A stretch of 7,118 bases of DNA, taken from contig JASLBU010000073.1 in assembly GCA_030146365.1 (NCBI GenBank), positions 1-7,118 of the forward strand. Reading direction: 5' to 3'. Every line of letters starts with the position of its first letter. The stretch's first letter is position 1. The notes beneath the pieces are model-generated. The model was not told the origin of the DNA. It was given only the letters and a program-made list of their open reading frames with translations, and ran no database searches. This DNA is from Candidatus Limnocylindria bacterium. Lineage in GTDB: Bacteria; Chloroflexota; Limnocylindria; QHBO01. The translations under genes were made by a program, and so were the position numbers. Of this stretch, positions 1 through 5,299 are shown one piece after another.

Positions 1-1
1 A

Positions 2-1576
2 CTACAGTCCGGCGGCGAGGGAGTCGGCGCGGGGGTCCGCGCCGCCCTGGTAGGTCCCGTCGGGCAGGCGCCGGATCATCTGCGCCCAGCCCATGAGCGG
101 CGTCCGCGGCTCCACCAGTTCGACCTCGTGGCCCCGCTCACGCAGACTTTGGACCGCGGCGGCGTCGACCCCGTCTGACTCGACGCTCAATACGCGCAGC
201 GGCGTGAAGGGCGCATCGGTCTGAGCGACCCAGCGGGGTCGGTCGACCGCCGCCTGCGGGTCGAGCCCATCGTCGAGGAGCCCCGTCACCAGCTGGACCA
301 TCGTCTGGGGCTGGCCGTCGCCGCCCATTGCCCCGAACGCGACCTCGGCGCGCCCGTCGCGAAGCAGCATGGCTGGCATCAGCGTATGGAGGGTGCGTGA
401 CGAGGGCGCCAGCGCGTTCGCGTGCGTCGGGTCGAGCGAGAAGTACGCCCCGCGGTTCTGCAGCATGATGCCGGTCGAGCCGCCCATGACGCCCGACCCG
501 AAGCCCATGTAGTTGGACTCGATGAGGCTGACCATCATGCCGTCGCCGTCGGCTGCGCACAGGTAGACGGTGCCGCCACCCGGCGGGTTCGTCGGGGTGA
601 ACATCTGCGCCCGGTCGGCAGCGAGGCGTGACGCGAGCCACGTTGCGTGTTCGTCCGCCAGCAGGCTGGACGGATCGGCGAGGCCGCGCGCCGGGTCGCT
701 GACGCGTCGGTCCCGCTCGCTCCAGGCGACCTTGATCGCCTCGACCTGGGCGTGGATGCGGTCGGCCGACATTGGGGCGCCCATCGGCCAGTCCAGCTGT
801 CGAAGGACGTTGAGGGCCAGGAGGCCGGTGATGCCCTGCGAGTTCGGCGGCATGGTGGCGACCTGCATTCCGGCGTAGTCGACCGAGATCGGATCCACCC
901 AGTCGCCGTGGTGGGCGGCGAAGTCATCGGGGGCCAGCACGCCGCCGGCATCCTGGACGGCACGCGCGATCTCCGTGCTCAGCGGACCGTCGTAGAACGC
1001 CGCTCGCCCATCGGACGCGATCGCTCGCAAGGAGGCGGCGAGCAGGGGCTGGCGGAACGTCGAACCGGGACCCCCCGCGGGCTCGAAGACGGCCCGGGCG
1101 GTGTCGCCGAAGGCGGGCAGCGATGCGCGGATCGATCGGGACGTGATGTCCGTCAGCTGGTAGCCCTGCTCGGCCGCCTGGGCGGCGGGAAGAAGTGCAT
1201 CGGCGAGCGAACGCCGACCGAAGCGGTCCAGCAGCTGCGCCCACGCGTCCACGGCACCGGGGACGTCGATGGTGAGCGGCCCGCGCTGCGGCATGGTCTC
1301 GTGCCCGGCCGCCCGTACGGTGTCGATGGTGAGGGCGGCGGGGGAGCGTCCGCTGCCGTTGAATCCGTGGAGCCGCCGGTCGGCCGGGTCCCAGACCAGG
1401 GCGAAGGCGTCGCCTCCGAGGCCGCACGCGTTGCAGTACACGACCGCGAGCATCGCGTTCGCGGCGACGGCCGCGTCGGCGGCGGTGCCGCCCGCACGCA
1501 GCGCCTCGACGCCCGCCGCGGTCGCCATCGGATGGGGCGTGGCCACCATGCCACGCGGTGCGGTGATCGGGGGCAT
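2..1576 (-). CDS. Gamma-glutamyltransferase family protein (Ntn hydrolase; YwrD / acylase-like branch)
   Basis: The predicted protein has 524 residues and belongs to the gamma-glutamyltransferase/cephalosporin acylase family. These proenzymes cut themselves in front of a threonine, which becomes the N-terminal nucleophile of the small subunit. Here that residue is probably T336 in GGGTVYLCAADGDG. Downstream are the usual small-subunit blocks: SNYMGFGSGV near 354, the PSSRTLH serine pair S392/S393, and GAMGGDGQPQ near 415-424. The large subunit shows CGLGGDAFALVWDP (51-64), DVPGAVDAWAQLLDRFG (104-120) and MPPNSQG (242-248). No signal peptide is visible, so it is probably cytoplasmic, unlike the classical periplasmic enzyme. 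The ATG at 1576 was chosen because the family's N-terminal block (ATPHPMATAAGVEALRAGG) starts about 10 residues later and a -10 box lies directly upstream; a longer 562-residue reading would run through the promoter. The classical FREMAP arginine block is replaced by GSGRSP (74-79), so the true substrate may be a non-peptide amide. Family assignment is sure, substrate is not. Confidence 0.9.
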   Translation of the reverse strand: MPPITAPRGMVATPHPMATAAGVEALRAGGTAADAAVAANAMLAVVYCNACGLGGDAFALVWDPADRRLHGFNGSGRSPAALTIDTVRAAGHETMPQRGPLTIDVPGAVDAWAQLLDRFGRRSLADALLPAAQAAEQGYQLTDITSRSIRASLPAFGDTARAVFEPAGGPGSTFRQPLLAASLRAIASDGRAAFYDGPLSTEIARAVQDAGGVLAPDDFAAHHGDWVDPISVDYAGMQVATMPPNSQGITGLLALNVLRQLDWPMGAPMSADRIHAQVEAIKVAWSERDRRVSDPARGLADPSSLLADEHATWLASRLAADRAQMFTPTNPPGGGTVYLCAADGDGMMVSLIESNYMGFGSGVMGGSTGIMLQNRGAYFSLDPTHANALAPSSRTLHTLMPAMLLRDGRAEVAFGAMGGDGQPQTMVQLVTGLLDDGLDPQAAVDRPRWVAQTDAPFTPLRVLSVESDGVDAAAVQSLRERGHEVELVEPRTPLMGWAQMIRRLPDGTYQGGADPRADSLAAGL

Positions 1577-1583
1577 GGGCTGG

Positions 1584-1592
1584 ACCGTATCA
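1584..1592 (-). promoter_or_regulatory. Extended -10 promoter of the transferase-family gene (leaderless)
   Basis: On the minus strand the sequence reads TGA-TACGGT-CCAGCCC-ATG. TACGGT fits the TAnnnT form of a -10 box and is preceded by a TG extended -10 element. The expected +1 is one base before the ATG, so the mRNA should have essentially no leader. No Shine-Dalgarno sequence precedes the ATG, which agrees. No TTGACA-like -35 is visible at 16-18 bp; an extended -10 often compensates for this. Confidence 0.6.
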
Positions 1593-1618
1593 GATGCCGA
1601 ATGATCGAAACGTGCACA

Positions 1619-1647
1619 TTGACAGTAGCAAGTATCGGGCCGATGAT
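1619..1647 (+). promoter_or_regulatory. Sigma-70-type promoter of the SDR gene
   Basis: A perfect TTGACA -35 hexamer (1619-1624) is followed, after exactly 17 bp, by GATGAT (1642-1647), a 4-of-6 match to TATAAT. The expected +1 near 1654 gives a leader of about 21 nt carrying the GGAGG site at 1661-1665. The spacer and -10 contain an interrupted palindrome, ATCGG-G-CCGAT (1634-1644), that could be an operator, though at this size and G+C it may be chance. Confidence 0.55.
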
Positions 1648-1660
1648 ATGGCTCGCTTGC

Positions 1661-1665
1661 GGAGG
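1661..1665 (+). promoter_or_regulatory. Shine-Dalgarno site that sets the SDR start
   Basis: GGAGG lies 9 nt before the ATG at 1675. It is the main reason for choosing that start over the in-frame ATGs at 1594 and 1648, which sit upstream of or inside the predicted promoter, and the ATG at 1693, which is only slightly downstream. Confidence 0.7.
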
Positions 1666-1674
1666 GCGTACCCG

Positions 1675-2577
1675 ATGACCAGCGAATCACCCATGAGCGT
1701 GGCCGTCGTCGGCGCCACCGGCTTCGTGGGCAGCCACGTGGTCCCGAGCCTGGTGGAGGCGGGGCACCGCGTGATCGCGATCTCTCGGGACGGCACCCGC
1801 CGTCCGGAGTGGGGGAGCGCCGTCGAGACGCGTGCTGCCGACGTGGCCACCGGCCGCCGGGTCCCCGAGGCCCTGGCCGGCGCAGACGCCGTCGTGCACC
1901 TGGTGGCCATCCCGCGCGAGACCGGCGGCCGGCGCTTCGAGCAGGTCAACGTGCGCGGCACGGAGCGCGTGGTCGCGGCATCCGTTGCCGCGGGCATCCG
2001 CCGGTTCGTGCATCTGTCGGCGATGGGAGTGACGGACGACCCGAAGCTCGCCTACCTGTCCTCGAAGTGGCGTGGCGAGCAGCTCGTCCGCGAGAGCGAG
2101 CTGGACTGGGTGGTGCTGCGGCCGTCGCTCCTGTTCGGTCCGGGCGACGGGTTCTTCTCCCTGGTCAGGACGACGCTGAAGTGGTGGTCACCGGGCGTGG
2201 TCGCGATCCCGGGCCGGGGCGACGCGCGCTTCCAACCGCTCGCGGCCGCGGATCTGGCCACCGCCGTTGAACGGTGCGTGAGCGAGCTGGGGCGCGCGGG
2301 GTCGATCTACGAGCTCGGCGGGCCGCAGCACGTGACGTATCGGGAGATCGTCGACGAGGTGATGCGGGTGACCGGCATGCGGCGTCTCAAGCTGCCGATG
2401 CCGATCTCGCTCATCAGCGCCCTCACGGTCGCGACCGACCGGTTCCTCCCGATCTTCCCGGTCAGCCACGACCAGATCTCCTCGCTCCAGCGCCCGAACT
2501 CGACGCAACTCGATGCGTTCGAGCGTGCCTTCGGCGTCGCGCCGCGGCCCATGGACCTCGGCTACCTGGCGGGCTGA
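1675..2577 (+). CDS. NAD(P)-binding epimerase/dehydratase-like SDR (NDUFA9/NmrA-like)
   Basis: This 300-residue protein is an atypical/extended short-chain dehydrogenase. The Rossmann dinucleotide motif is GATGFVG (13-19) right after the first beta strand. ADAVVHLVAIP (70-80), FVHLSAMGV (111-119) and YLSSKWRGEQLV (127-138, a YxxxK-type pair Y127/K131) follow, then VVLRPSLLFGPGDGFF (146-161) and a FQPLAAADLA block (187-196). The HLSAMGV and RPSLLFGPGD pattern is the one seen in NDUFA9-like complex I accessory relatives and NmrA-like proteins, which bind NAD(P) and often have no known small-molecule reaction. No transmembrane segment or signal peptide is evident. It is transcribed divergently from the transferase-family gene and lies 61 bp before the secreted GH25-like gene, which has its own promoter. 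The fold is certain; the substrate cannot be read from the sequence. Confidence 0.88.
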   Translation: MTSESPMSVAVVGATGFVGSHVVPSLVEAGHRVIAISRDGTRRPEWGSAVETRAADVATGRRVPEALAGADAVVHLVAIPRETGGRRFEQVNVRGTERVVAASVAAGIRRFVHLSAMGVTDDPKLAYLSSKWRGEQLVRESELDWVVLRPSLLFGPGDGFFSLVRTTLKWWSPGVVAIPGRGDARFQPLAAADLATAVERCVSELGRAGSIYELGGPQHVTYREIVDEVMRVTGMRRLKLPMPISLISALTVATDRFLPIFPVSHDQISSLQRPNSTQLDAFERAFGVAPRPMDLGYLAG

Positions 2578-2597
2578 GGGTCGCTCGCGCCAGGTCG

Positions 2598-2617
2598 GCG
2601 GCATTGCACGGTGCCGC
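2598..2617. repeat. Inverted repeat around the -35 box (operator or weak terminator candidate)
   Basis: A perfect 6-bp inverted repeat, GCGGCA-N8-TGCCGC, encloses the TTGCAC -35 hexamer of the next gene in its loop. It starts 20 bp after the SDR stop codon. It could be a regulator binding site on the following promoter, or a hairpin ending the SDR transcript, but no T-run follows. The call rests on the repeat alone. Confidence 0.35.
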
Positions 2618-2632
2618 AGACCCCGCTACGGT
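2604..2632 (+). promoter_or_regulatory. Promoter of the secreted GH25-like gene (leaderless)
   Basis: TTGCAC (2604-2609), a 17-bp spacer and TACGGT (2627-2632) form a -35/-10 pair. Six bases separate the -10 from the ATG, so the expected +1 falls on the A of the start codon at 2639. The G-rich stretch between them is too close to act as a normal Shine-Dalgarno site. The -10 hexamer is identical to that of the divergent transferase-family gene. The TTGCAC box matches consensus only in its TTG. Confidence 0.6.
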
Positions 2633-2638
2633 GGGGGC

Positions 2639-3652
2639 ATGCCCATCGCCCGAGCCCGTGGTGCGGTCGCGTCCGTGGCGCTTGCCGTTGCGGTCCTGAC
2701 CGGACTGACGACGCCCGTCTCCGCCGTCGAGCCGATCGACATGCGGGACGATGTCGCCGCCACCATGGCGCCGCGACCCGGCACGACCGGTCCTCGCGTG
2801 GCACCGCAGCGGCCCGCACCGCGGCGCCCCGCGGCCCGGGTCCCGCGGCAGGCACCGTCCGTCGCGCCGACCCCGAGCCCGACCGCCACGCCGACGCCGA
2901 CCCCCGTGCCCACCTCCACGCCCGAGCCGGCGCCCGAGCACGGATTCGACGTCTCGTGGCCGCAGTGCGGCGATGCGCTTCCGGAGGCCTTCGCATTCGC
3001 GATCGTCGGCGTGAACGGTGGCCGGGTGTACACCGAGAATCCTTGCCTGGGCGGAGATGGCGAGACGGGCGGTCAGCTGGGCTGGGCCGGTCGCGAGGTG
3101 GAGCTGTACGCCAATACCGGCAACCCCGGACCCCGGGACTCGCGCCACTGGCCGGACGGGCGGGAGGAGCCGCGGCCATGCGGGGACCCGGCCGCGGACA
3201 GCAGCCCGGACACGACCGACTGTGCCTACGTCTATGGCTGGGACGCGGCGGCCGACTCGTATCGGGCGGCGGTGGACGGATTCGTGACTGCGGGCTGGGC
3301 GGACCCCGGAGCCGTCCGGTTGCCGTGGCGCACGGCCTGGTGGCTGGACGTGGAGACCGCGAACAGCTGGCGCCTGGACTGGCGGCTGAACGTCGCGGCG
3401 TTGCAGGGCGCCAGGGACTACCTCGAGTCCATGGACGTGAAGAGCGTCGGCTTCTATTCCACTCCCCTGATGTGGTGGCGGATCACCGGCGGCACGGACG
3501 CCTTCGCCGAGCATCCGGCCTGGCACGCAGGTGCCGACAGCCTGGAGGACGCGCGGCGCCGCTGCGAGACCGAAGAGGCGTTCACCGGTGGCGAGCTGGT
3601 GATGGTCCAGTGGCTGGAAGACGGAATGGACCACGACCTCCGGTGCCCGTAG
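2639..3652 (+). CDS. Secreted protein with Pro/Thr linker and GH25-like (lysozyme-type) domain
   Basis: The 337-residue product begins with a Sec-type signal: basic MPIARAR, a hydrophobic stretch (about 9-22) and a likely cleavage after VSA (27-29). Residues 40-100 are a disordered Pro/Ala/Arg then Pro/Thr/Ser linker. The C-terminal domain (101-337) opens with HGFDVSWPQCG (D104) and contains AIVGVNGGR (121-129), ELYANTGNP (155-163), WWLDVETANSW (234-244, with D237 and E239), SVGFYSTPLMWW (269-280) and VMVQWLED (321-328). The order of first-strand Asp, a later D-x-E on a strand, and a final VQW strand is that of GH25 peptidoglycan muramidases and their relatives. It may therefore cut or bind cell-wall or other extracellular glycan, but a catalytically inactive relative is possible. 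All six cysteines of the mature protein (110, 136, 181, 195, 309, 336) lie in this domain and could form three disulfides. The start at 2639 is chosen for its signal peptide and promoter; the in-frame upstream extension into the SDR gene lacks a signal sequence. Confidence 0.7.
   Translation: MPIARARGAVASVALAVAVLTGLTTPVSAVEPIDMRDDVAATMAPRPGTTGPRVAPQRPAPRRPAARVPRQAPSVAPTPSPTATPTPTPVPTSTPEPAPEHGFDVSWPQCGDALPEAFAFAIVGVNGGRVYTENPCLGGDGETGGQLGWAGREVELYANTGNPGPRDSRHWPDGREEPRPCGDPAADSSPDTTDCAYVYGWDAAADSYRAAVDGFVTAGWADPGAVRLPWRTAWWLDVETANSWRLDWRLNVAALQGARDYLESMDVKSVGFYSTPLMWWRITGGTDAFAEHPAWHAGADSLEDARRRCETEEAFTGGELVMVQWLEDGMDHDLRCP
2867..2935 (+). repeat. Low-complexity Pro/Thr/Ser linker coding segment
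   Basis: This stretch encodes alternating Pro with Thr, Ser, Ala, Val and Glu (residues 77-99 of the secreted protein) from repeated CCG-ACG/CCC-ACC-like codons. It is a typical flexible, protease-resistant, often O-glycosylated spacer between a membrane-proximal N terminus and an extracellular enzymatic domain. Such tracts vary in length between strains. Confidence 0.8.
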
Positions 3653-3691
3653 CGGTCCCGCTGGGCCAGCAGGGCTGATCGTCCCCACCTC

Positions 3692-3704
3692 CCGCTGGTA
3701 GCGG
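3692..3704. terminator. Possible weak hairpin between convergent genes
   Basis: CCGCT-GGT-AGCGG is a 5-bp stem with a 3-base loop followed by ATTT on the plus strand. It lies in the 106-bp gap between the convergent stops at 3652 and 3759. A related pair, AGCGG-TC-CCGCT, begins at 3651 on the stop codon of the secreted gene. The stems are short and the T tract is minimal, so this is only a candidate. Nothing else is evident in the gap. Confidence 0.2.
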
Positions 3705-3758
3705 ATTTCCACCGGCGCGGCGTCGCCGACGTCGTCGACCTCCCGCGCCCCAGACGGA

Positions 3759-4475
3759 CTAGGGCTGGGCCTCCCATGTCTCGCCCGGCTCGAGCGCGAT
3801 CACCTCGGCGGACGCATGGTCGCGCAGGTCCTCCGGGGTGCCGGACAGCGCCGGGAAGGTGGCGTAGTGCACGGGGATGGCTGTCGGCGCCCCGATCATG
3901 TCGAGCGCCAAGCCGGCATCACGCGGCCCCATGGTGTAGTGCCCGCCGATCGGCAGCACGGCGACGTCGGGACTGAATCGCTCGCCCACGAGGCGCATGT
4001 CACCGAATACGTCGGTGTCGCCCGAGTGGTAGACCGTGGTGCCGTCCTCGAAGTCGAGGACCCAGCCCCAGCAGCCGAGCTCCCGCGTCACCTGGCCACC
4101 GCCGACGTTCAAGGTTGCGCCACCGGAGTGATCCGCGTGCACCATCGTGAAGCCGATGCCGGCCGCCTCGAAGGTGCCGCCCTTGTTCATCCCGATCGCG
4201 TCGACGCCCATGCCGGCCAGCTGGACGCTCATCTCGTGGCCGCAGACGACCACGGCGCCCTCGGCCCTCGCCAGCTCCACGACGTCGGCCAGGTCCTCGC
4301 CGACGTGGTCGAAGTGCCCGTGGGTGGGCGCCACGACGCTGACGCGCTCGGCGACTCGGTAGGCATCCGGGTAGTTCGGGGCGCCGGACCAGCGATCGAC
4401 CCAGACCCACGCGTCGTTCGGAGACCGATAGAGGACGCCGCCATGGCCCAGGCGGGTGATGCGCAGGTTCGGCAT
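3759..4475 (-). CDS. UPF0173-type metal-dependent hydrolase (metallo-beta-lactamase fold)
   Basis: A 238-residue MBL-fold protein close to the UPF0173 / UlaG-like group. The metal-binding motif is THGHFDHVG (H52, H54, D56, H57). The other ligand positions are H113 in MVHADHSGG, D153 in YHSGDTD, and H203 in IPVHYATFP; the LPIGGHYTMGP block (174-184) is a hallmark of UPF0173. Members usually bind two divalent metals; substrates of most are unknown. The ATG at 4475 starts MPNLRITRLGHGGVLY, the normal beginning of the family, and is preceded by a full AAGGAGG Shine-Dalgarno site. The gene follows the glyoxalase-II-like gene by 125 bp on the same strand and could be the last gene of the lipoate cluster or a separate unit, as the gap contains hairpins and no clear promoter. 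It ends against the convergent secreted-protein gene. Confidence 0.88.
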   Translation of the reverse strand: MPNLRITRLGHGGVLYRSPNDAWVWVDRWSGAPNYPDAYRVAERVSVVAPTHGHFDHVGEDLADVVELARAEGAVVVCGHEMSVQLAGMGVDAIGMNKGGTFEAAGIGFTMVHADHSGGATLNVGGGQVTRELGCWGWVLDFEDGTTVYHSGDTDVFGDMRLVGERFSPDVAVLPIGGHYTMGPRDAGLALDMIGAPTAIPVHYATFPALSGTPEDLRDHASAEVIALEPGETWEAQP

Positions 4476-4486
4476 GATCGGTCGTT

Positions 4487-4493
4487 CCTCCTT
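4487..4493 (-). promoter_or_regulatory. Strong Shine-Dalgarno site of the UPF0173 gene
   Basis: On the minus strand AAGGAGG, a full seven-base match to the 16S rRNA anti-Shine-Dalgarno, sits 11 nt before the ATG at 4475. The spacing is slightly long. A 5-bp hairpin (4495-4509) ends one base upstream and could influence access to the site. Confidence 0.7.
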
Positions 4494-4494
4494 G

Positions 4495-4585
4495 GCGCCA
4501 TGGTGGCGCGCTCAGTGGTCGTGTGCTCGGCCCGTTGCGGGCCTCCGGGGCTCCGCGTGGCAGGCGGCGTACCACTCTGGGAGCC
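4495..4585 (-). promoter_or_regulatory. Three consecutive hairpins in the gap between two MBL genes
   Basis: The 125-bp gap 4476-4600 holds three inverted repeats. The first after the upstream stop has an outer stem GGCTCC/GGAGCC (4549-4554 with 4580-4585) and an inner stem GTGG/CCAC (4557-4560 with 4572-4575). The second is GGCCCG-N3-CGGGCC (4529-4543), a perfect 6-bp stem. The third is GCGCC-N5-GGCGC (4495-4509), next to the Shine-Dalgarno site. None is followed by a T-run on the minus strand, so they are not classical intrinsic terminators. They may partly terminate, protect 3' ends after processing, or control translation of the UPF0173 gene. In GC-rich DNA some such repeats occur by chance. 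No promoter is recognised in the gap. Confidence 0.4.
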
Positions 4586-4600
4586 GCGGGCGGGGAGGGC

Positions 4601-5299
4601 TTACGGAATGACGAGCCTTCCGGTCGCGGCGATTCGCCCCATCCATCCGGCCTCACGCTCGATGGTGGTCTCCGGGCCGTGGCCCGGGAGCACCCGGACG
4701 TGGCCCGGGAGCGCGCGAGCCAGCCGAGCGATGGACTCGGCCATCTGGCGGTCGTCGCCCCCGGGGAGGTCAGTTCGGCCGAAGGCGCCGGCGAACAGGA
4801 CGTCACCGCTCAGCAGGAGGCCCAGGCGCTCTTCGTAGAGGCACACCGAGCCCTCGGTGTGCCCGGGCAGGTGAAGTACGTCCAGGACCAGATCGCCGAT
4901 GCGAACCTGCGCCCCCTCGTCCAGGTCGCGGGTCGCCGTGACCGGTTCGATCTCGAAACCATAGCTGTTCCGACCGTCGAGGCGATGGGCATCCTCCGGG
5001 TGGATCGCCAGCGGCGCCCGGCTGGCTTGCATGAGCGGCCCGTCGTCGTAGATGTGGTCAATGTGGCCGTGGGAATTGGCGATGAGGTGGACCCGCACTC
5101 CGTTCGCCGCCGCGCGTGTCATCAGCGGCTCGGCGGCGCCCATGCCCGGATCGAGGACCAGCGCGTCCGGCGATCGGCCGTCCCATACGAGGTAGCTGTT
5201 CGTCTGCCACGGCCCGAAGGCGCCGACCTCGATGCGCACGGCGTGGTCCGGGTCGGGGGCCGGGACGGAGGAGCGCTCGACGATCGTCTCGTCGGTCAC
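4601..5299 (-). CDS. Glyoxalase-II-like MBL-fold hydrolase (YcbL-type)
   Basis: A 232-residue MBL-fold hydrolase of the hydroxyacylglutathione hydrolase (glyoxalase II) type; characterised relatives cleave thioesters such as S-lactoylglutathione with a dinuclear metal site. Ligands visible are SHGHIDH (H77, H79, D81, H82), H147 in LPGHTEGS, D166 in LSGDVLFAG and H207 in VLPGHGPETT. The FAGAFGRTDLPGGD block (169-182) is typical of the short YcbL-like forms, which lack the C-terminal glutathione-binding domain of full-length GloB. The start is a GTG at 5299 whose GTGA overlaps the lipB stop by 4 bp, and there is no strong Shine-Dalgarno site of its own, so translation is probably coupled to lipB. 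In a GC-rich Gram-positive-like organism the thiol partner may not be glutathione. A thioesterase acting near the acyl-ACP or lipoyl pathway is an alternative suggested only by position. Confidence 0.85.
   Translation of the reverse strand: MTDETIVERSSVPAPDPDHAVRIEVGAFGPWQTNSYLVWDGRSPDALVLDPGMGAAEPLMTRAAANGVRVHLIANSHGHIDHIYDDGPLMQASRAPLAIHPEDAHRLDGRNSYGFEIEPVTATRDLDEGAQVRIGDLVLDVLHLPGHTEGSVCLYEERLGLLLSGDVLFAGAFGRTDLPGGDDRQMAESIARLARALPGHVRVLPGHGPETTIEREAGWMGRIAATGRLVIP
4678..4712. repeat. Two 14-bp direct repeats, period 21, in the glyoxalase-II-like gene
   Basis: CGTGGCCCGGGAGC occurs at 4678-4691 and again at 4699-4712. In the coding strand the two copies encode LPGH twice in LPGHVRVLPGHG (residues 198-208). 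The second LPGH contains metal ligand H207. A 7-bp inverted repeat (4672-4678 with 4681-4687) overlaps the first copy. Confidence 0.6.

Noticed and set aside
1594..1674. 27-residue N-terminal extension of the SDR protein
   Set aside because: It would be translated across the predicted -35/-10 and the GGAGG site, and the Rossmann strand normally begins within a few residues of the start, as it does from ATG 1675.
647..1678. 343-codon open frame on the plus strand opposite the transferase-family gene
   Set aside because: It is fully antisense to a well-conserved gene and its translation has no recognisable motifs and is rich in Gly/Arg, as expected of shadow frames in GC-rich DNA.
2462..3712. 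416-codon open frame on the minus strand opposite the secreted protein gene
   Set aside because: The sense strand has a promoter, signal peptide and GH25-like motifs; the antisense frame is low-complexity Arg/Gly/Pro and also runs into the SDR coding region.
3653..3758. Strong bidirectional terminator between the convergent genes
   Set aside because: Only short 5-bp stems with at most three T are present, not enough for a confident intrinsic terminator; kept only as a low-confidence candidate.
4672..4687. 7-bp inverted repeat CCGGGCC-N2-GGCCCGG as a regulatory site
   Set aside because: It lies inside coding sequence, is made only of G and C, and is explained by the codons of the LPGH repeat.
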